The position numbers were made by a program, and so were the translations under genes. This document shows positions 56,550 to 64,000 of a DNA stretch of 64,000 nt, piece by piece; position 1 is the stretch's first letter, and every line of letters begins with the position of its first letter. The notes beneath the pieces were generated by a model. The model saw only the letters and a list, made by a program, of their open reading frames with translations. It made no database searches and was not told the origin of the DNA. This stretch comes from Planctomycetaceae bacterium (GTDB lineage: Bacteria; Planctomycetota; Planctomycetia; Planctomycetales; Planctomycetaceae), in the NCBI GenBank assembly GCA_021732415.1, contig JAKFVC010000064.1, forward strand, positions 30,720 through 94,719, given 5' to 3'.

Positions 56550-57527
56550 TTACCAGCGAATCCAGCTCTGGAAACGCTGGCGAATGATGACGGCGGTCGT
56601 ATTCATCAGCAATAACACTGCCAGCAACACGACAATGCCGGCCGCTGACAGAGATTGATAGATTTCATCTGGTTGCGAGGCCCAATTGTAAATCACCAGC
56701 GGCATCGCGGTGAACCGGTCAAATGGGGCCTGGATAATTCCGTGCGGTTTGGTGAAGAAATCGGACACGCTGCCGATATTGCCGGGGGTAGAGCTGACGT
56801 AGGTCAACGCCCCGATCATGATCAACGGCGCCGATTCCCCGACCGCTCGCGACAAGGCCAGGATGATTCCGGTCAAAATTCCCGGCAACGACGCGGGCAA
56901 TACCTGATAACGAATGGTCTGCCACTGTGTCGCGCCCAATGCCAGCGAGGAATGCCGCAAAGAGGCGGGGATCGATCGCAGTGCTTCTTGCGTGGAAATG
57001 ATCACGACCGGCAGAATCAGCAGACTCAGGGTGAGGGCGCCGGTTAAGACCTTGTCACCAAACGGCAAGTGCCAGACGGCTTCACGTGGCCAGTCACCAA
57101 ACACTCCGAACATATGTCCGAAAACGGTGACTCCCAGGATGCCGTACACGACGGACGGCACGCCTGCCAGGTTGAGAATATTCAATTGAATGAGCCGCGT
57201 CACCCAATTCGGTTTCGCGTATTCTTCGAGGTACACGGCCGCCCCAATGCCGACCGGGATCGAGAACATGGCGGTCAGGATGATCAGCCAGAAGCTGCCC
57301 CACAAACCGGCTTTAATACCGGCGGTCTCGGGTTCGATTTGCGAATCGAAGTGGGTCAGGAATCCCCAATTGAGATGCGGCCAGCCTTTCACCACGACTC
57401 CGACCAGCATGATCGCCAGGAAGAGCAAACACATCCAGGTGGCAATCGCGCAGGCCCATTCAAACATCCGGCCCCAGCGATGCCGTGCTGCCAATTGCGG
57501 ATCGGTAGAAAATGACGCTTCGTTCAT
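56550..57527 (-). CDS. pstA: Phosphate ABC transporter permease PstA
   Basis: 325 residues with six membrane spans. The start overlaps the pstC stop by 4 bp (ATGA), so the two are translationally coupled. The permease loop ([50 protein letters not shown]) is the EAA-type contact for PstB. The long N-terminus and periplasmic segment ([20 protein letters not shown]) are typical of PstA. It forms the inner-membrane channel with PstC. Confidence 0.94.
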   Translation of the reverse strand: MNEASFSTDPQLAARHRWGRMFEWACAIATWMCLLFLAIMLVGVVVKGWPHLNWGFLTHFDSQIEPETAGIKAGLWGSFWLIILTAMFSIPVGIGAAVYLEEYAKPNWVTRLIQLNILNLAGVPSVVYGILGVTVFGHMFGVFGDWPREAVWHLPFGDKVLTGALTLSLLILPVVIISTQEALRSIPASLRHSSLALGATQWQTIRYQVLPASLPGILTGIILALSRAVGESAPLIMIGALTYVSSTPGNIGSVSDFFTKPHGIIQAPFDRFTAMPLVIYNWASQPDEIYQSLSAAGIVVLLAVLLLMNTTAVIIRQRFQSWIRW

Positions 57528-58480
57528 TGGTACACATTCCGATAACGCCGGAGAATGAATCGCGCGATGATGTTCATCACGAGCGTAATCAGGAACAACG
57601 ACATGGCCACGACGTACAGACTGCGATACTCGATCGAGCCAACCGATGCTTCGCCCAGGCTGACCATCACGATGTAGGCTGTCATCGTTTCAATCGACCG
57701 GAAGATATTTAATGACAGATCAGGCTGGCTGCCCGCCGCGATCGTCACGGCCATCGTTTCACCGACCGCTCGCGACAGTGCGAGGAGAAACGCGGCCATG
57801 ATGCCCGACAGGGCGGCTGGCAATACGATTCGCACGCTGACATCGAACTTAGTCGAACCCAACGCTAGACCGGCCTCGCGCAGACCGCGTGGCACAGACC
57901 GCAGGACGTCTTCGCTCAAGGAAGAAATCGTCGGGACAATCATGATGCCGACTACGATTCCCGCACTGAGCACGTTGAACCCGCCGACCTCAATCCCGAA
58001 CACGTTCATGAACAGCGGTTGCAGGACATAAGGGGTCAAAAACACCAATGCGAAGTAACCGTAGACAATCGACGGAATGCCCGCGAGCACCTCCAGTGTC
58101 GGCTTCAGGTAGGAGCGGCTGCGTTCGGAGGCGTATTCACTGAGATAGAGTGCCGACAGCAGGCCGAGCGGCATGCCGATCAACCCGGCGATACCCGCAA
58201 TCAGGAACGTACCGCACGCCAGGGGCCAGATCCCAAACCGGGGATTGTCCTGTGACTGAGGCTGCCAGACGGTGTCACCGAAAAACGAGACCACCGAGAC
58301 TTGCGAGAAGAACAGTACCGTCTCTGAAAACAGAACCAGAATGATTCCGGCCGTGGTGGCGACCGATAACAGCGCGCAACCGAACAAGACCAGCCGAATG
58401 CACTGTTCTTTGAGTGTTGTCAGCGACCACCGCTTTTGCAGCGAGGGCCGTTCAGCAGCGGACTGCGTGGCAATAGTCAA
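57524..58480 (-). CDS. pstC: Phosphate ABC transporter permease PstC
   Basis: 318 residues with six membrane spans, TTG start. PstC signatures: [52 protein letters not shown], and the EAA-type loop [36 protein letters not shown] is typical of PstC. Charged residues in the membrane segments that carry phosphate are conserved in this family. It is coupled to pstA by a 4-bp overlap and separated from pstS by a 171-bp gap containing a stem-loop. Confidence 0.94.
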   Translation of the reverse strand: MTIATQSAAERPSLQKRWSLTTLKEQCIRLVLFGCALLSVATTAGIILVLFSETVLFFSQVSVVSFFGDTVWQPQSQDNPRFGIWPLACGTFLIAGIAGLIGMPLGLLSALYLSEYASERSRSYLKPTLEVLAGIPSIVYGYFALVFLTPYVLQPLFMNVFGIEVGGFNVLSAGIVVGIMIVPTISSLSEDVLRSVPRGLREAGLALGSTKFDVSVRIVLPAALSGIMAAFLLALSRAVGETMAVTIAAGSQPDLSLNIFRSIETMTAYIVMVSLGEASVGSIEYRSLYVVAMSLFLITLVMNIIARFILRRYRNVYQ

Positions 58481-58489
58481 ACGGGCACC

Positions 58490-58636
58490 TGTAGCCCGAC
58501 TCTCTGAGTCGGGAGTTTATTTGATATCACATCCCCACCGAGCTTGTCTCGGTGGTTGTGGGGCCTCTGCACTACTTCCGGTTCCGGCCTCTGCGTAGTG
58601 CAAAGGCCCGAATCCACCGAGACAAGCTCGGTGGGG
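58490..58636. repeat. Nested inverted repeat between pstS and pstC
   Basis: Outer arms 58531-58555 and 58614-58636 (CCCCACCGAGCTTGTCTCGG and complement); inner arms GGCCTCTGCACTAC (58562) and GTAGTGCAAAGGCC (58595). A family B unit (TGTAGCCCGACTCTCTGAGT) lies at 58490. In the pst operon this hairpin may reduce read-through or stabilise the pstS mRNA, giving more binding protein than permease. Confidence 0.85.
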
Positions 58637-58651
58637 TTTAGTTGGAGCCTC

Positions 58652-59704
58652 TTATTTCTTCTCAGTCTTAGCAGGAATAATCCCCACCGCCTTGAGCTTC
58701 TTCCGGTTCTTATCGTAGTAGGAGTAACCGAAATACCCCAGTGCATGCTTGTTGGTCGAAATCCCGATGACCAGTTGATTGTCTTCAGAACTGGCCGTGT
58801 AGTCGGAACGGCTGGATTTGGCCTTGCCGACGATCACTTCCGTAAAATAGTCGAACGTTCCAGAATCGGTATCCGCGCCGAACAATTCGATGTCGACGTC
58901 AGGCCAGGCGGGATTCAGTTCCTTCCATTTCTTGATCTTACTCTCGGGTTCCCACAAAGCCTTCAATTGTTCGACCGTCAGGCAACTACACCAGTCGTTG
59001 GCAGGATTGACGCAGACCGTGAGTCCGTCAATGCAGACGGTCAGCTCGATGTATTCGACCTGATTCGCTTTGCATTTGTCGATTTCACTTTGTTTGATGG
59101 GACGTGACGCATTGCTGATGTCCGTTTCACCGATGCAAAACTTCTCAAACCCCCCGCCCGTGCCCTTCTTGCCGACCGTGACGCGAACATTTTCATTCGC
59201 TTTTTCGAAGAGTTCGGCGGCGACCACACTGAACGGAAAAACGGTGCTCGAACCGTTGGCCGAAACGGATCCTGAAGTGAGCTTCTCAGGGATCTTGACG
59301 TCGGCAATTTCCGCTTCGAGTTTGGCCTGTTGTTCCTTGAGCAAGGATTCCTTCAATTTGATGAAGCCGGCTTTTTCGACATAGTCCTGGGCCTTGCCAA
59401 GCAGTACCTTGACGTACCCAGCGACTTCGGGCTTCTGCAAAGCCTTCTTATTGACGTAAACGAACAACGGTCGGGACAACGGGGTGTATTCACCCTTTTC
59501 AATGGTTTCCAGGCTGGGCACAACCGCCCCTTCACAGCCCGGCACATCGGCCACCGACGCCGCTTCCTTAGGAGCCGTCGCTCCCGTGGTCCCCCCGGTA
59601 GCACCACCCGTTGGACCTTCCTTCTTTTTCTCAGCACACCCGGCCACCAGGCTCAATACCAACACCAGACAGGCCCATTTGGACCACTGTTGTCCAGAAC
59701 GCAT
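58652..59704 (-). CDS. pstS: PstS phosphate-binding lipoprotein with permuted domain order
   Basis: 350 residues, AAGGAAG 11 nt before the ATG. A lipoprotein signal ends at LVAGC (Cys23), then a Gly/Thr linker. Residues 56-131 (CEGAVVPSLETIEKGEYTPL, SRPLFVYVNKKALQKPEV, LKESLLKEQQAKLE) match the C-terminal part of ordinary PstS, while residues 145-342 match its N-terminal and central parts: NGSSTVFPFSVVAAELFE, KKGTGGGFEKFCIGETDISN, ASRPI, VNPANDW, TDSGTFDYFTEVIVG, ending LGYFGYSYYDKNRKKLKAV, after which the usual PstS would continue with the VPS...TPLSRPL segment. The phosphate-binding Ser/Thr/Gly/Asp residues are kept. It is therefore a circular permutation, not a truncation. It is the first gene of the pst operon and presumably functional. 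Confidence 0.88.
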   Translation of the reverse strand: MRSGQQWSKWACLVLVLSLVAGCAEKKKEGPTGGATGGTTGATAPKEAASVADVPGCEGAVVPSLETIEKGEYTPLSRPLFVYVNKKALQKPEVAGYVKVLLGKAQDYVEKAGFIKLKESLLKEQQAKLEAEIADVKIPEKLTSGSVSANGSSTVFPFSVVAAELFEKANENVRVTVGKKGTGGGFEKFCIGETDISNASRPIKQSEIDKCKANQVEYIELTVCIDGLTVCVNPANDWCSCLTVEQLKALWEPESKIKKWKELNPAWPDVDIELFGADTDSGTFDYFTEVIVGKAKSSRSDYTASSEDNQLVIGISTNKHALGYFGYSYYDKNRKKLKAVGIIPAKTEKK

Positions 59705-59821
59705 AGAATCTGCTTCCTTGATAACTCATTGGAGCTGCGGTGATATTTACCTCGGCCAATCACGGATCGGCCTCCCCACCGCAGTACGTACCTTGCTCAC
59801 GAGGATGTCAACGTCACCAGT

Positions 59822-59864
59822 TTGTTAAGAGATCAGTGAAATTACTACTTTCCAATTGTTAAGA
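59822..59864. promoter_or_regulatory. Direct repeat upstream of pstS, possible Pho-box-like site
   Basis: TTGTTAAGA occurs at 59822-59830 and 59856-59864, 34 bp apart (about three helical turns). Read towards pstS this is TCTTAACAA, similar to the TTAACA words bound by phosphate-response regulators in some bacteria. It lies 118-160 bp before the pstS start. The remaining region to 60011 shows nothing clear. Confidence 0.35.
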
Positions 59865-60011
59865 TTGTGTGAAGGCAGCCATCTTTGGTGCGGCTTTTTC
59901 AAGAGTTTTTGGCGGTGATTCATGCGTTGTCCGCGATTTGTCTGCAAACTGTGATTGCAGAAGGGTTTGAGACAAATGCCGAAAGGCTGATGCGAGTCAA
60001 CAGCGGCGTCG

Positions 60012-60104
60012 GGTCGGGTCTACAATTTTTCGAAAGTGGCCGGCTTAATGTTGAATTGCAACGGTGACTCGCGCTGGCCAATTTCCAAAAATCGTGGCCG
60101 CGAC
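60012..60104. repeat. Long inverted repeat, family C (copy 2)
   Basis: GTCGGGTCTACAATTTTTCG (60012) and CCAATTTCCAAAAATCGTGG (about 60078) pair as in the copy at 4720-4818. Arms share about 25 bases between the two copies, with different loops. Confidence 0.8.
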
Positions 60105-60269
60105 GATCGTAGGATGGCCGCCCCGGCCGTCTGCTTTCGACTCTCAAAAATCAACCGAGTCAAAGTGCCAATCCAAACAGTGTGCCGCAAATTTCAGAGC
60201 CCTCTTTGAATTGTTTGCCCAAATTGCTCGTCGGCAGTTGGGCACTCGACGGCCGGGGCGGCCATCCTA
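60105..60269. repeat. Family D inverted pair (GGCCGGGGCGGCC)
   Basis: A minus copy (TAGGATGGCCGCCCCGGCCG at about 60110) and a plus copy (CGGCCGGGGCGGCCATCCTA ending 60269) face each other 100 bp apart. A further plus copy is at about 55418. The final CTA of the right arm is the TAG stop codon of the cysteine desulfurase gene. Confidence 0.85.
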
Positions 60270-61436
60270 TGCCTGTCCGCGTAACCGCCGAACCGTCTCG
60301 GCCACATAGTTGATCGTGAAATCGATCTGCTCGGCAGTTGTTTCACGGCCGAGTCCAAATCGCAGGCTCGCCAGCGAGCGGGCTTCCGAGATCCCCATGG
60401 CTCGCAGGACATGACTGGGTTCCGGATCGGCCGAGGTGCATGCAGATCCGGAGCTGACGGCGATCTCTTTAAGATTGGCGAGCAGGGCTGCTCCATCGAT
60501 ACCGAGAAAACTGACGTGCATGTTGCCCGGCAGTCGCCTGAAGTTTCCTTCAGAATTGGGCTCTTCGGAGGGGCCGTTAAAATCGATCCCTTGCAGTTTG
60601 TGTCGCAGTCCGTAACGCAGTCGATGAGCCAAACCTGCCAGCCGTTTGGCCTCGGCGGCCATCTCCTGCCCCGCGATTTCGCAAGCCGCTCCCAGTCCCA
60701 CAATTAACGCGACGGGCGAGGTGCCACTCCGTAGCCGGCCTTCATGTCCACCACCGTCGAACAGCGGCTCCAGGCGTATGCGCGGTTCTCCCTGTCTCAC
60801 GACCAGTGCACCGATTCCTTGTGGCGCATACAGCTTGTGCCCCGATAGACTCAGCAGGTCGACATCAATTCGCCCCAAATCGAGCGGCAGTTTGCCTACC
60901 GCTTGTGCGGCATCGGTATGCAGAAGTACGCCACGGAGTTTGCAGAGCAGGTTGATCTCCGAGATGGGCTGAATTGTTCCGACCTCATTGTTCGCCCACA
61001 TCACCGAAACCAGGACGGTCTCCGGTCTGATGGCATCGGCAATCTGTTTGGGGGAGACTTCACCATTGCCATCCACGGGGACAATCGTGACACCGTATCC
61101 CTGCCGTTGCAGCTTCTTCAGCGGATCGAGCACCGCCTTATGCTCGGTGGCCACAGTGACGACGTGACTGCGTGCGGGGGCCGCACGCAGGACACCCTTC
61201 AACGCGAGATTGTTGGCTTCCGTGGCCCCGCTCGTGAAGACGATGGACTTGGGCGTGACATTCAACAAGTCCGCGACTTGCTGCCGGGCCTTCTCGACTG
61301 CTTCTGCGGCACGCCAACCGAACGCATGGTTGACGCTGGCCGCATTCCCGAATTGCTCGCGGAAATAAGGCAGCATCCGCTCGAGAACGCGTTCATCGAC
61401 GGGCGTGGTGGAATGATGGTCGAGGTAAATCGGCAT
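60267..61436 (-). CDS. Cysteine desulfurase (IscS/NifS family)
   Basis: 389 residues from ATG 61436 (an upstream start at 61454 adds 6 residues). It converts cysteine to alanine and enzyme-bound persulfide, supplying sulfur for Fe-S clusters or tRNA thiolation. PLP-site motifs are intact: YLDHHSTTPVDERVL, FTSGATEANNLAL, ATEHKAVLDP, and SLSGHKLYAPQGIGALVV with Lys201. The catalytic Cys333 lies in SSGSACTSADPEPSHVL, the longer-loop IscS/NifS arrangement. No iscU, iscR or nifU is adjacent. The stop TAG is supplied by a family D repeat end. Confidence 0.93.
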   Translation of the reverse strand: MPIYLDHHSTTPVDERVLERMLPYFREQFGNAASVNHAFGWRAAEAVEKARQQVADLLNVTPKSIVFTSGATEANNLALKGVLRAAPARSHVVTVATEHKAVLDPLKKLQRQGYGVTIVPVDGNGEVSPKQIADAIRPETVLVSVMWANNEVGTIQPISEINLLCKLRGVLLHTDAAQAVGKLPLDLGRIDVDLLSLSGHKLYAPQGIGALVVRQGEPRIRLEPLFDGGGHEGRLRSGTSPVALIVGLGAACEIAGQEMAAEAKRLAGLAHRLRYGLRHKLQGIDFNGPSEEPNSEGNFRRLPGNMHVSFLGIDGAALLANLKEIAVSSGSACTSADPEPSHVLRAMGISEARSLASLRFGLGRETTAEQIDFTINYVAETVRRLRGQA

Positions 61437-61579
61437 TGAATCGGGATCTCGCAAAAAGCGAATTGGCCACAGGAAATTCTATCACTCAGGCGTTGTTGCG
61501 ATACAATGGAGGCTCTCGATTTCGAAGCGCATGGCGAAATTCCAATTAACTGATGTGTGGCTGTTCGAGACGTTGCTCA

Positions 61580-61936
61580 ATGGTTGTCGCTGAAATTGAT
61601 CCCAGTCAATCTGCTATAGTTCCCACGCCTGGTGCCCGCGTGCCAGATGAGTGGTTCGTGCGGATCGTGCTGATTGGATATGGCACAATCGCCTGGACTA
61701 GCCTACTGATGTATGTTGCGGCGTATCTCTACGCTTATTCGTTCGATCCGTGGCTGACGCTGCGTCGTACGCCATCGATGATCGTGTTTCAGCACGTGCA
61801 GATGCTTCATCTTACCGTCACAGGCTATTTGTGGATTCTGAGTCCGTGTGCGTGGGTCTTGACCTCGAGTCGGCGTACTCACATTGTATTGGTGGCACAT
61901 CTGATAGTGCTCTTCGGGTCTTGCTGGTGCTTCTAA
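61580..61936 (+). CDS. Hypothetical membrane protein
   Basis: 118 residues from ATG 61580; the frame is open to an ATG at 61553, and neither has a strong Shine-Dalgarno. Three hydrophobic spans are visible: FVRIVLIGYGTIAWTSLLMY with VAAYLYAY, VQMLHLTVTGYLWILSPCAW, and IVLVAHLIVLFGSCW. No family recognised. It ends 15 bp before the DUF1501 gene on the same strand, so it may be co-transcribed with that gene. Confidence 0.5.
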   Translation: MVVAEIDPSQSAIVPTPGARVPDEWFVRIVLIGYGTIAWTSLLMYVAAYLYAYSFDPWLTLRRTPSMIVFQHVQMLHLTVTGYLWILSPCAWVLTSSRRTHIVLVAHLIVLFGSCWCF

Positions 61937-61951
61937 TAGAGGCTTTCCAAG

Positions 61952-63355
61952 ATGAACTTACCGTATGATTGGTCGCCCCTCTCTCGCCGCGCCTTCCTGG
62001 CCTCCCAAGCCACCGGGATTGGTTCGATCGCCCTCGCCAGTTTGCTGCAGACGGGGGCCTCGGCGAACGAACAGCCGGCCGCTGCGCCCGGCAAAAAGGC
62101 GAAGTCGGTGATCTGCCTGTTCCAGCATGGCGGGCCGAGTCAGATGGATCTGTTTGATCCCAAGCCCGAATTACAAAAATGGCATGGCAAACCCTATCCC
62201 GGGGGCAATCTGGAGATTCACTTTGATAAGCAGGCGGGGAATGTGCTCGGCAGTCCGTACAAGTTTAACAAGCACGGACAGTGCGGCATGGACTTGTGCG
62301 AGTTGCTGCCGCACACGGGATCCATTGCCGACGACATCTGCCTGGTCCGTTCCATGAGCACCGAGTCGGTCGATCACGAAGCGGCGTTGCGGCTGATTCA
62401 CTCGGGCAAATTGATGGCCGGAATGCCGGCGTGGGGTTCGTGGGTGGTGTATGCCCTCGGGACGGAGAACGCGAATCTGCCCGCCTATGTGGTGCTGGGC
62501 GATCCCGGAGGCCTGCCGGTCGACGGCGAAAAGAACTGGAGTTCCGGCTGGTTGCCCGCGGTGTACCAGGGGACGATGTTTCGGGCGGGTCCGTCGCCCG
62601 TCTTCAACCTGCAGCCACCGGAAGGCACGAAACTCTCGGCCCGCGAGAAGCAGTTGCGGCTGCTGGAGACCCTGAATCGCCAACATCTGCGAAAGCACCC
62701 CGAGAATACCGAATTGGCGGCCCGCATCTCTAATTTTGAGACCGCCGCCCGCATGCAGACTGCCGTTCCCGATGTCCTGGATCTTTCGCAAGAGACGGCG
62801 GCGACGCGCGAAATGTACGGTCTCAACCGACCGGAATCGGAAGAATACGGCAAGCGCTGTTTATTGGCGCGGCGGCTCATTGAGCGCGGGGTCCGGTTCG
62901 TGCAGCTCTTTATGAGCGGCCAGCCGTGGGATACACACAGCAAGAATGCGGAAAGTCTGAAGGGTTTGTGTGCCCGCACTGATCAGCCGAGTGCTGCGTT
63001 GGTGAAAGATCTCAAGCAGCGCGGGTTGCTGGAGGACACGATCGTGATGTGGACCGGCGAATTCGGGCGCCTGCCGGTGTCGCAGGGAGCGGACGGTCGC
63101 GATCACAATCGCCATGCGTTTTCGCTGTGGATTGCCGGTGGCGGCTTCAAGCCGGGCTACGTTCACGGGGCGACGGACGATTTTGGATATGCATCGGTGC
63201 AGGACGTGGTCAACGTCCATGATCTCCACGCGACATTGCTCCATCGCCTCGGGTTAGACCATCACCGATTGACGCATCCGAATGACGGCCGCGAAGCCAG
63301 CTTGACGGATGCCGAAGTGACCAAGGCCCAGATCAATTCGAAGCTGCTGGCCTAA
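61952..63355 (+). CDS. DUF1501 Tat-exported sulfatase-like protein
   Basis: 467 residues, AGAGG 11 nt before the ATG. A Tat-type signal (SRRAFLASQATGIGSIAL) starts the protein, followed by the DUF1501 alkaline-phosphatase-like domain: SVICLFQHGGPSQMDLFDPK, HTGSIADDICLVRSMSTESV, GKRCLLARRLIERGVRFVQL, the metal-site region VMWTGEFGRLPVSQGADGRD, HNRHAFSLWIAGGGFKPGYV, and VNVHDLHATLLHRLG. DUF1501 proteins are abundant in planctomycetes, usually next to a DUF1549/DUF1553 (PSCyt) cytochrome-containing partner; none is adjacent here. Biochemical role unknown; it is periplasmic by signal. Confidence 0.9.
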   Translation: MNLPYDWSPLSRRAFLASQATGIGSIALASLLQTGASANEQPAAAPGKKAKSVICLFQHGGPSQMDLFDPKPELQKWHGKPYPGGNLEIHFDKQAGNVLGSPYKFNKHGQCGMDLCELLPHTGSIADDICLVRSMSTESVDHEAALRLIHSGKLMAGMPAWGSWVVYALGTENANLPAYVVLGDPGGLPVDGEKNWSSGWLPAVYQGTMFRAGPSPVFNLQPPEGTKLSAREKQLRLLETLNRQHLRKHPENTELAARISNFETAARMQTAVPDVLDLSQETAATREMYGLNRPESEEYGKRCLLARRLIERGVRFVQLFMSGQPWDTHSKNAESLKGLCARTDQPSAALVKDLKQRGLLEDTIVMWTGEFGRLPVSQGADGRDHNRHAFSLWIAGGGFKPGYVHGATDDFGYASVQDVVNVHDLHATLLHRLGLDHHRLTHPNDGREASLTDAEVTKAQINSKLLA

Positions 63356-63367
63356 AGTCGCGGTATC

Positions 63368-63763
63368 GTGGGACGGGTCTCCAGGCCCGTCCGTCCAGGA
63401 TTCTTTCGCAGAAAATCGAATAAATCTTCGTGTCCTTTGCGACCTTTTGTTCAAATCTTGTTTTTAACAGAAGGTCACAAAGGACACGAAGAAAGAAGAG
63501 AATTCAAGAGAGCGAATTATCGAAAGCTGGAGCTTGTGACACATCGTTTATGGAGTGAGCAAGCATTTATTTTGAACCACGAATATTTCGAATGACACGA
63601 ATTTGGAGGAAGGATCGCAGTTCCTTCGCGTGCCATTTTCAGAATTCTGATTCGTGTCATTGGTGTGATTCGTGGTTCACACTCGACATCAACCAGATAC
63701 TTTTTTAGCGGCGCTCAGCTTGGAACACATAAAACGGACGGACGGGCCTGGAGACCCGTCCCA
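63368..63763. repeat. Nested inverted repeat: family A pair around two AT-rich hairpins
   Basis: Outer family A copies: plus at about 63368-63396, minus at about 63735-63763. Inner hairpin 1 (63426-63491): CTTCGTGTCCTTTGCGACCT and AGGTCACAAAGGACACGAAG, like the one at 23628. Inner hairpin 2 (63573-63679): TGAACCACGAATATTTCGAA and ATTCGTGTCATTGGTGTGAT followed by TCGTGGTTCA. It fills a convergent junction. Confidence 0.9.
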
Positions 63764-63894
63764 CGATGCGGCTGACGCTTGAAATCTATTAGAAACTGGA
63801 ATTGGCGAGGGCTGCTCGTGCTTGTCGAGCAGACTCCTCGCTAATCTTCCAGGTTGAGAACTCTTATCAAGTGGTTCTGATTTCCGGGCACCCA

Positions 63895-64000
63895 CTACCA
63901 GCCGAATCCGATTCCAAATCCGGGACGATAGTAGCTACCATACCCCCCGCCGTATCCCCCGCCATAGCCGTATCCACCGTATCCGCTGCCGTAACCACCG
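63895..64000 (-). CDS. Gly/Tyr-rich protein, C-terminal part only
   Basis: The last 35 codons of a minus-strand gene entering from the right edge, with stop TAG at 63895-63897. The visible residues are GGYG-type repeats (GGYGSGYGGYGYGGGYGGGY) ending YYRPGFGIGFGW. Such tails occur in small secreted or surface proteins of planctomycetes. Start, signal and length are outside the window. Confidence 0.7.
   Translation of the reverse strand, partial: GGYGSGYGGYGYGGGYGGGYGSYYRPGFGIGFGW

Overview
The window looks like a piece of a Planctomycetota chromosome, probably class Planctomycetia. The evidence is two very large exported proteins with the planctomycetal N-terminal motif (EPRMLLS near 2040; LEEKIVLS near 26550), a DUF1501 protein, an ELWxxDGT-repeat protein, a J-domain/MshEN/Hsp70 pair, an LptD-like outer-membrane protein, and FtsW-type division machinery. 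Genus cannot be fixed from the sequence. No rRNA, tRNA or CRISPR array was recognised.

Layout. 1-2152: the 5' part of an ELWxxDGT-repeat exoprotein (minus strand, running off the left edge). 2428-4707: hemP diverging from a DUF4198/Kelch secreted protein, with a perfect 7-1-7 Fur-box-like palindrome between them. 4986-6098: a Gfo/Idh/MocA oxidoreductase. 6350-10631: the replication block gyrB, dciA (DUF721) and dnaN on the minus strand, followed by an AT-rich gap with DnaA boxes (candidate oriC) but no dnaA. 11216-17456: a membrane protein, a J-domain/MshEN membrane protein, a DnaK-like Hsp70, a HisA-like TIM barrel and serA. 17.8-25 kb: a small membrane ORF, a THUMP-like methyltransferase, a complete REP/RAYT element, recQ, an OsmC protein and ftsW. 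26.4-42 kb: one gene of about 5,180 codons for a giant exoprotein with a metzincin-like site, PPC domains, beta-helix regions and a long cadherin/Ig-like array. 42-50 kb: an SMP-30 lactonase, an exported FAH-family protein, an ArsM-like methyltransferase, a DgkA-like kinase and an LptD-like protein. 50.6-55 kb: a sugar isomerase, a PfkB kinase, a nitrilase and a small protein. 55.5-59.7 kb: the pstSCAB phosphate-uptake operon. 60.3-64 kb: an IscS-type cysteine desulfurase, a DUF1501 protein and the end of a Gly/Tyr-rich protein.

Two things stand out. First, the phosphate-binding protein PstS (58652-59704) reads as a circular permutation: the segment that normally ends PstS lies directly after the lipoprotein signal, ahead of the segment that normally begins it. 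Second, the intergenic space is dominated by long inverted repeats of several sequence families, often nested (a GC-rich outer pair around an AT-rich inner pair). All seven convergent gene junctions carry one, several repeat ends overlap or supply stop codons, and one unit has been translated into the C-terminus of FtsW. Only one family has an evident mobiliser, the RAYT transposase at 19999-20451.

Most genes are co-oriented on the minus strand from the replication block onward. The clear functional units are pst (phosphate import), the replication block, the Hsp70/J-domain pair and the hemP locus. The remaining genes look like single transcription units separated by the inverted repeats. Family assignments rest on motif recognition by eye, without database searches.
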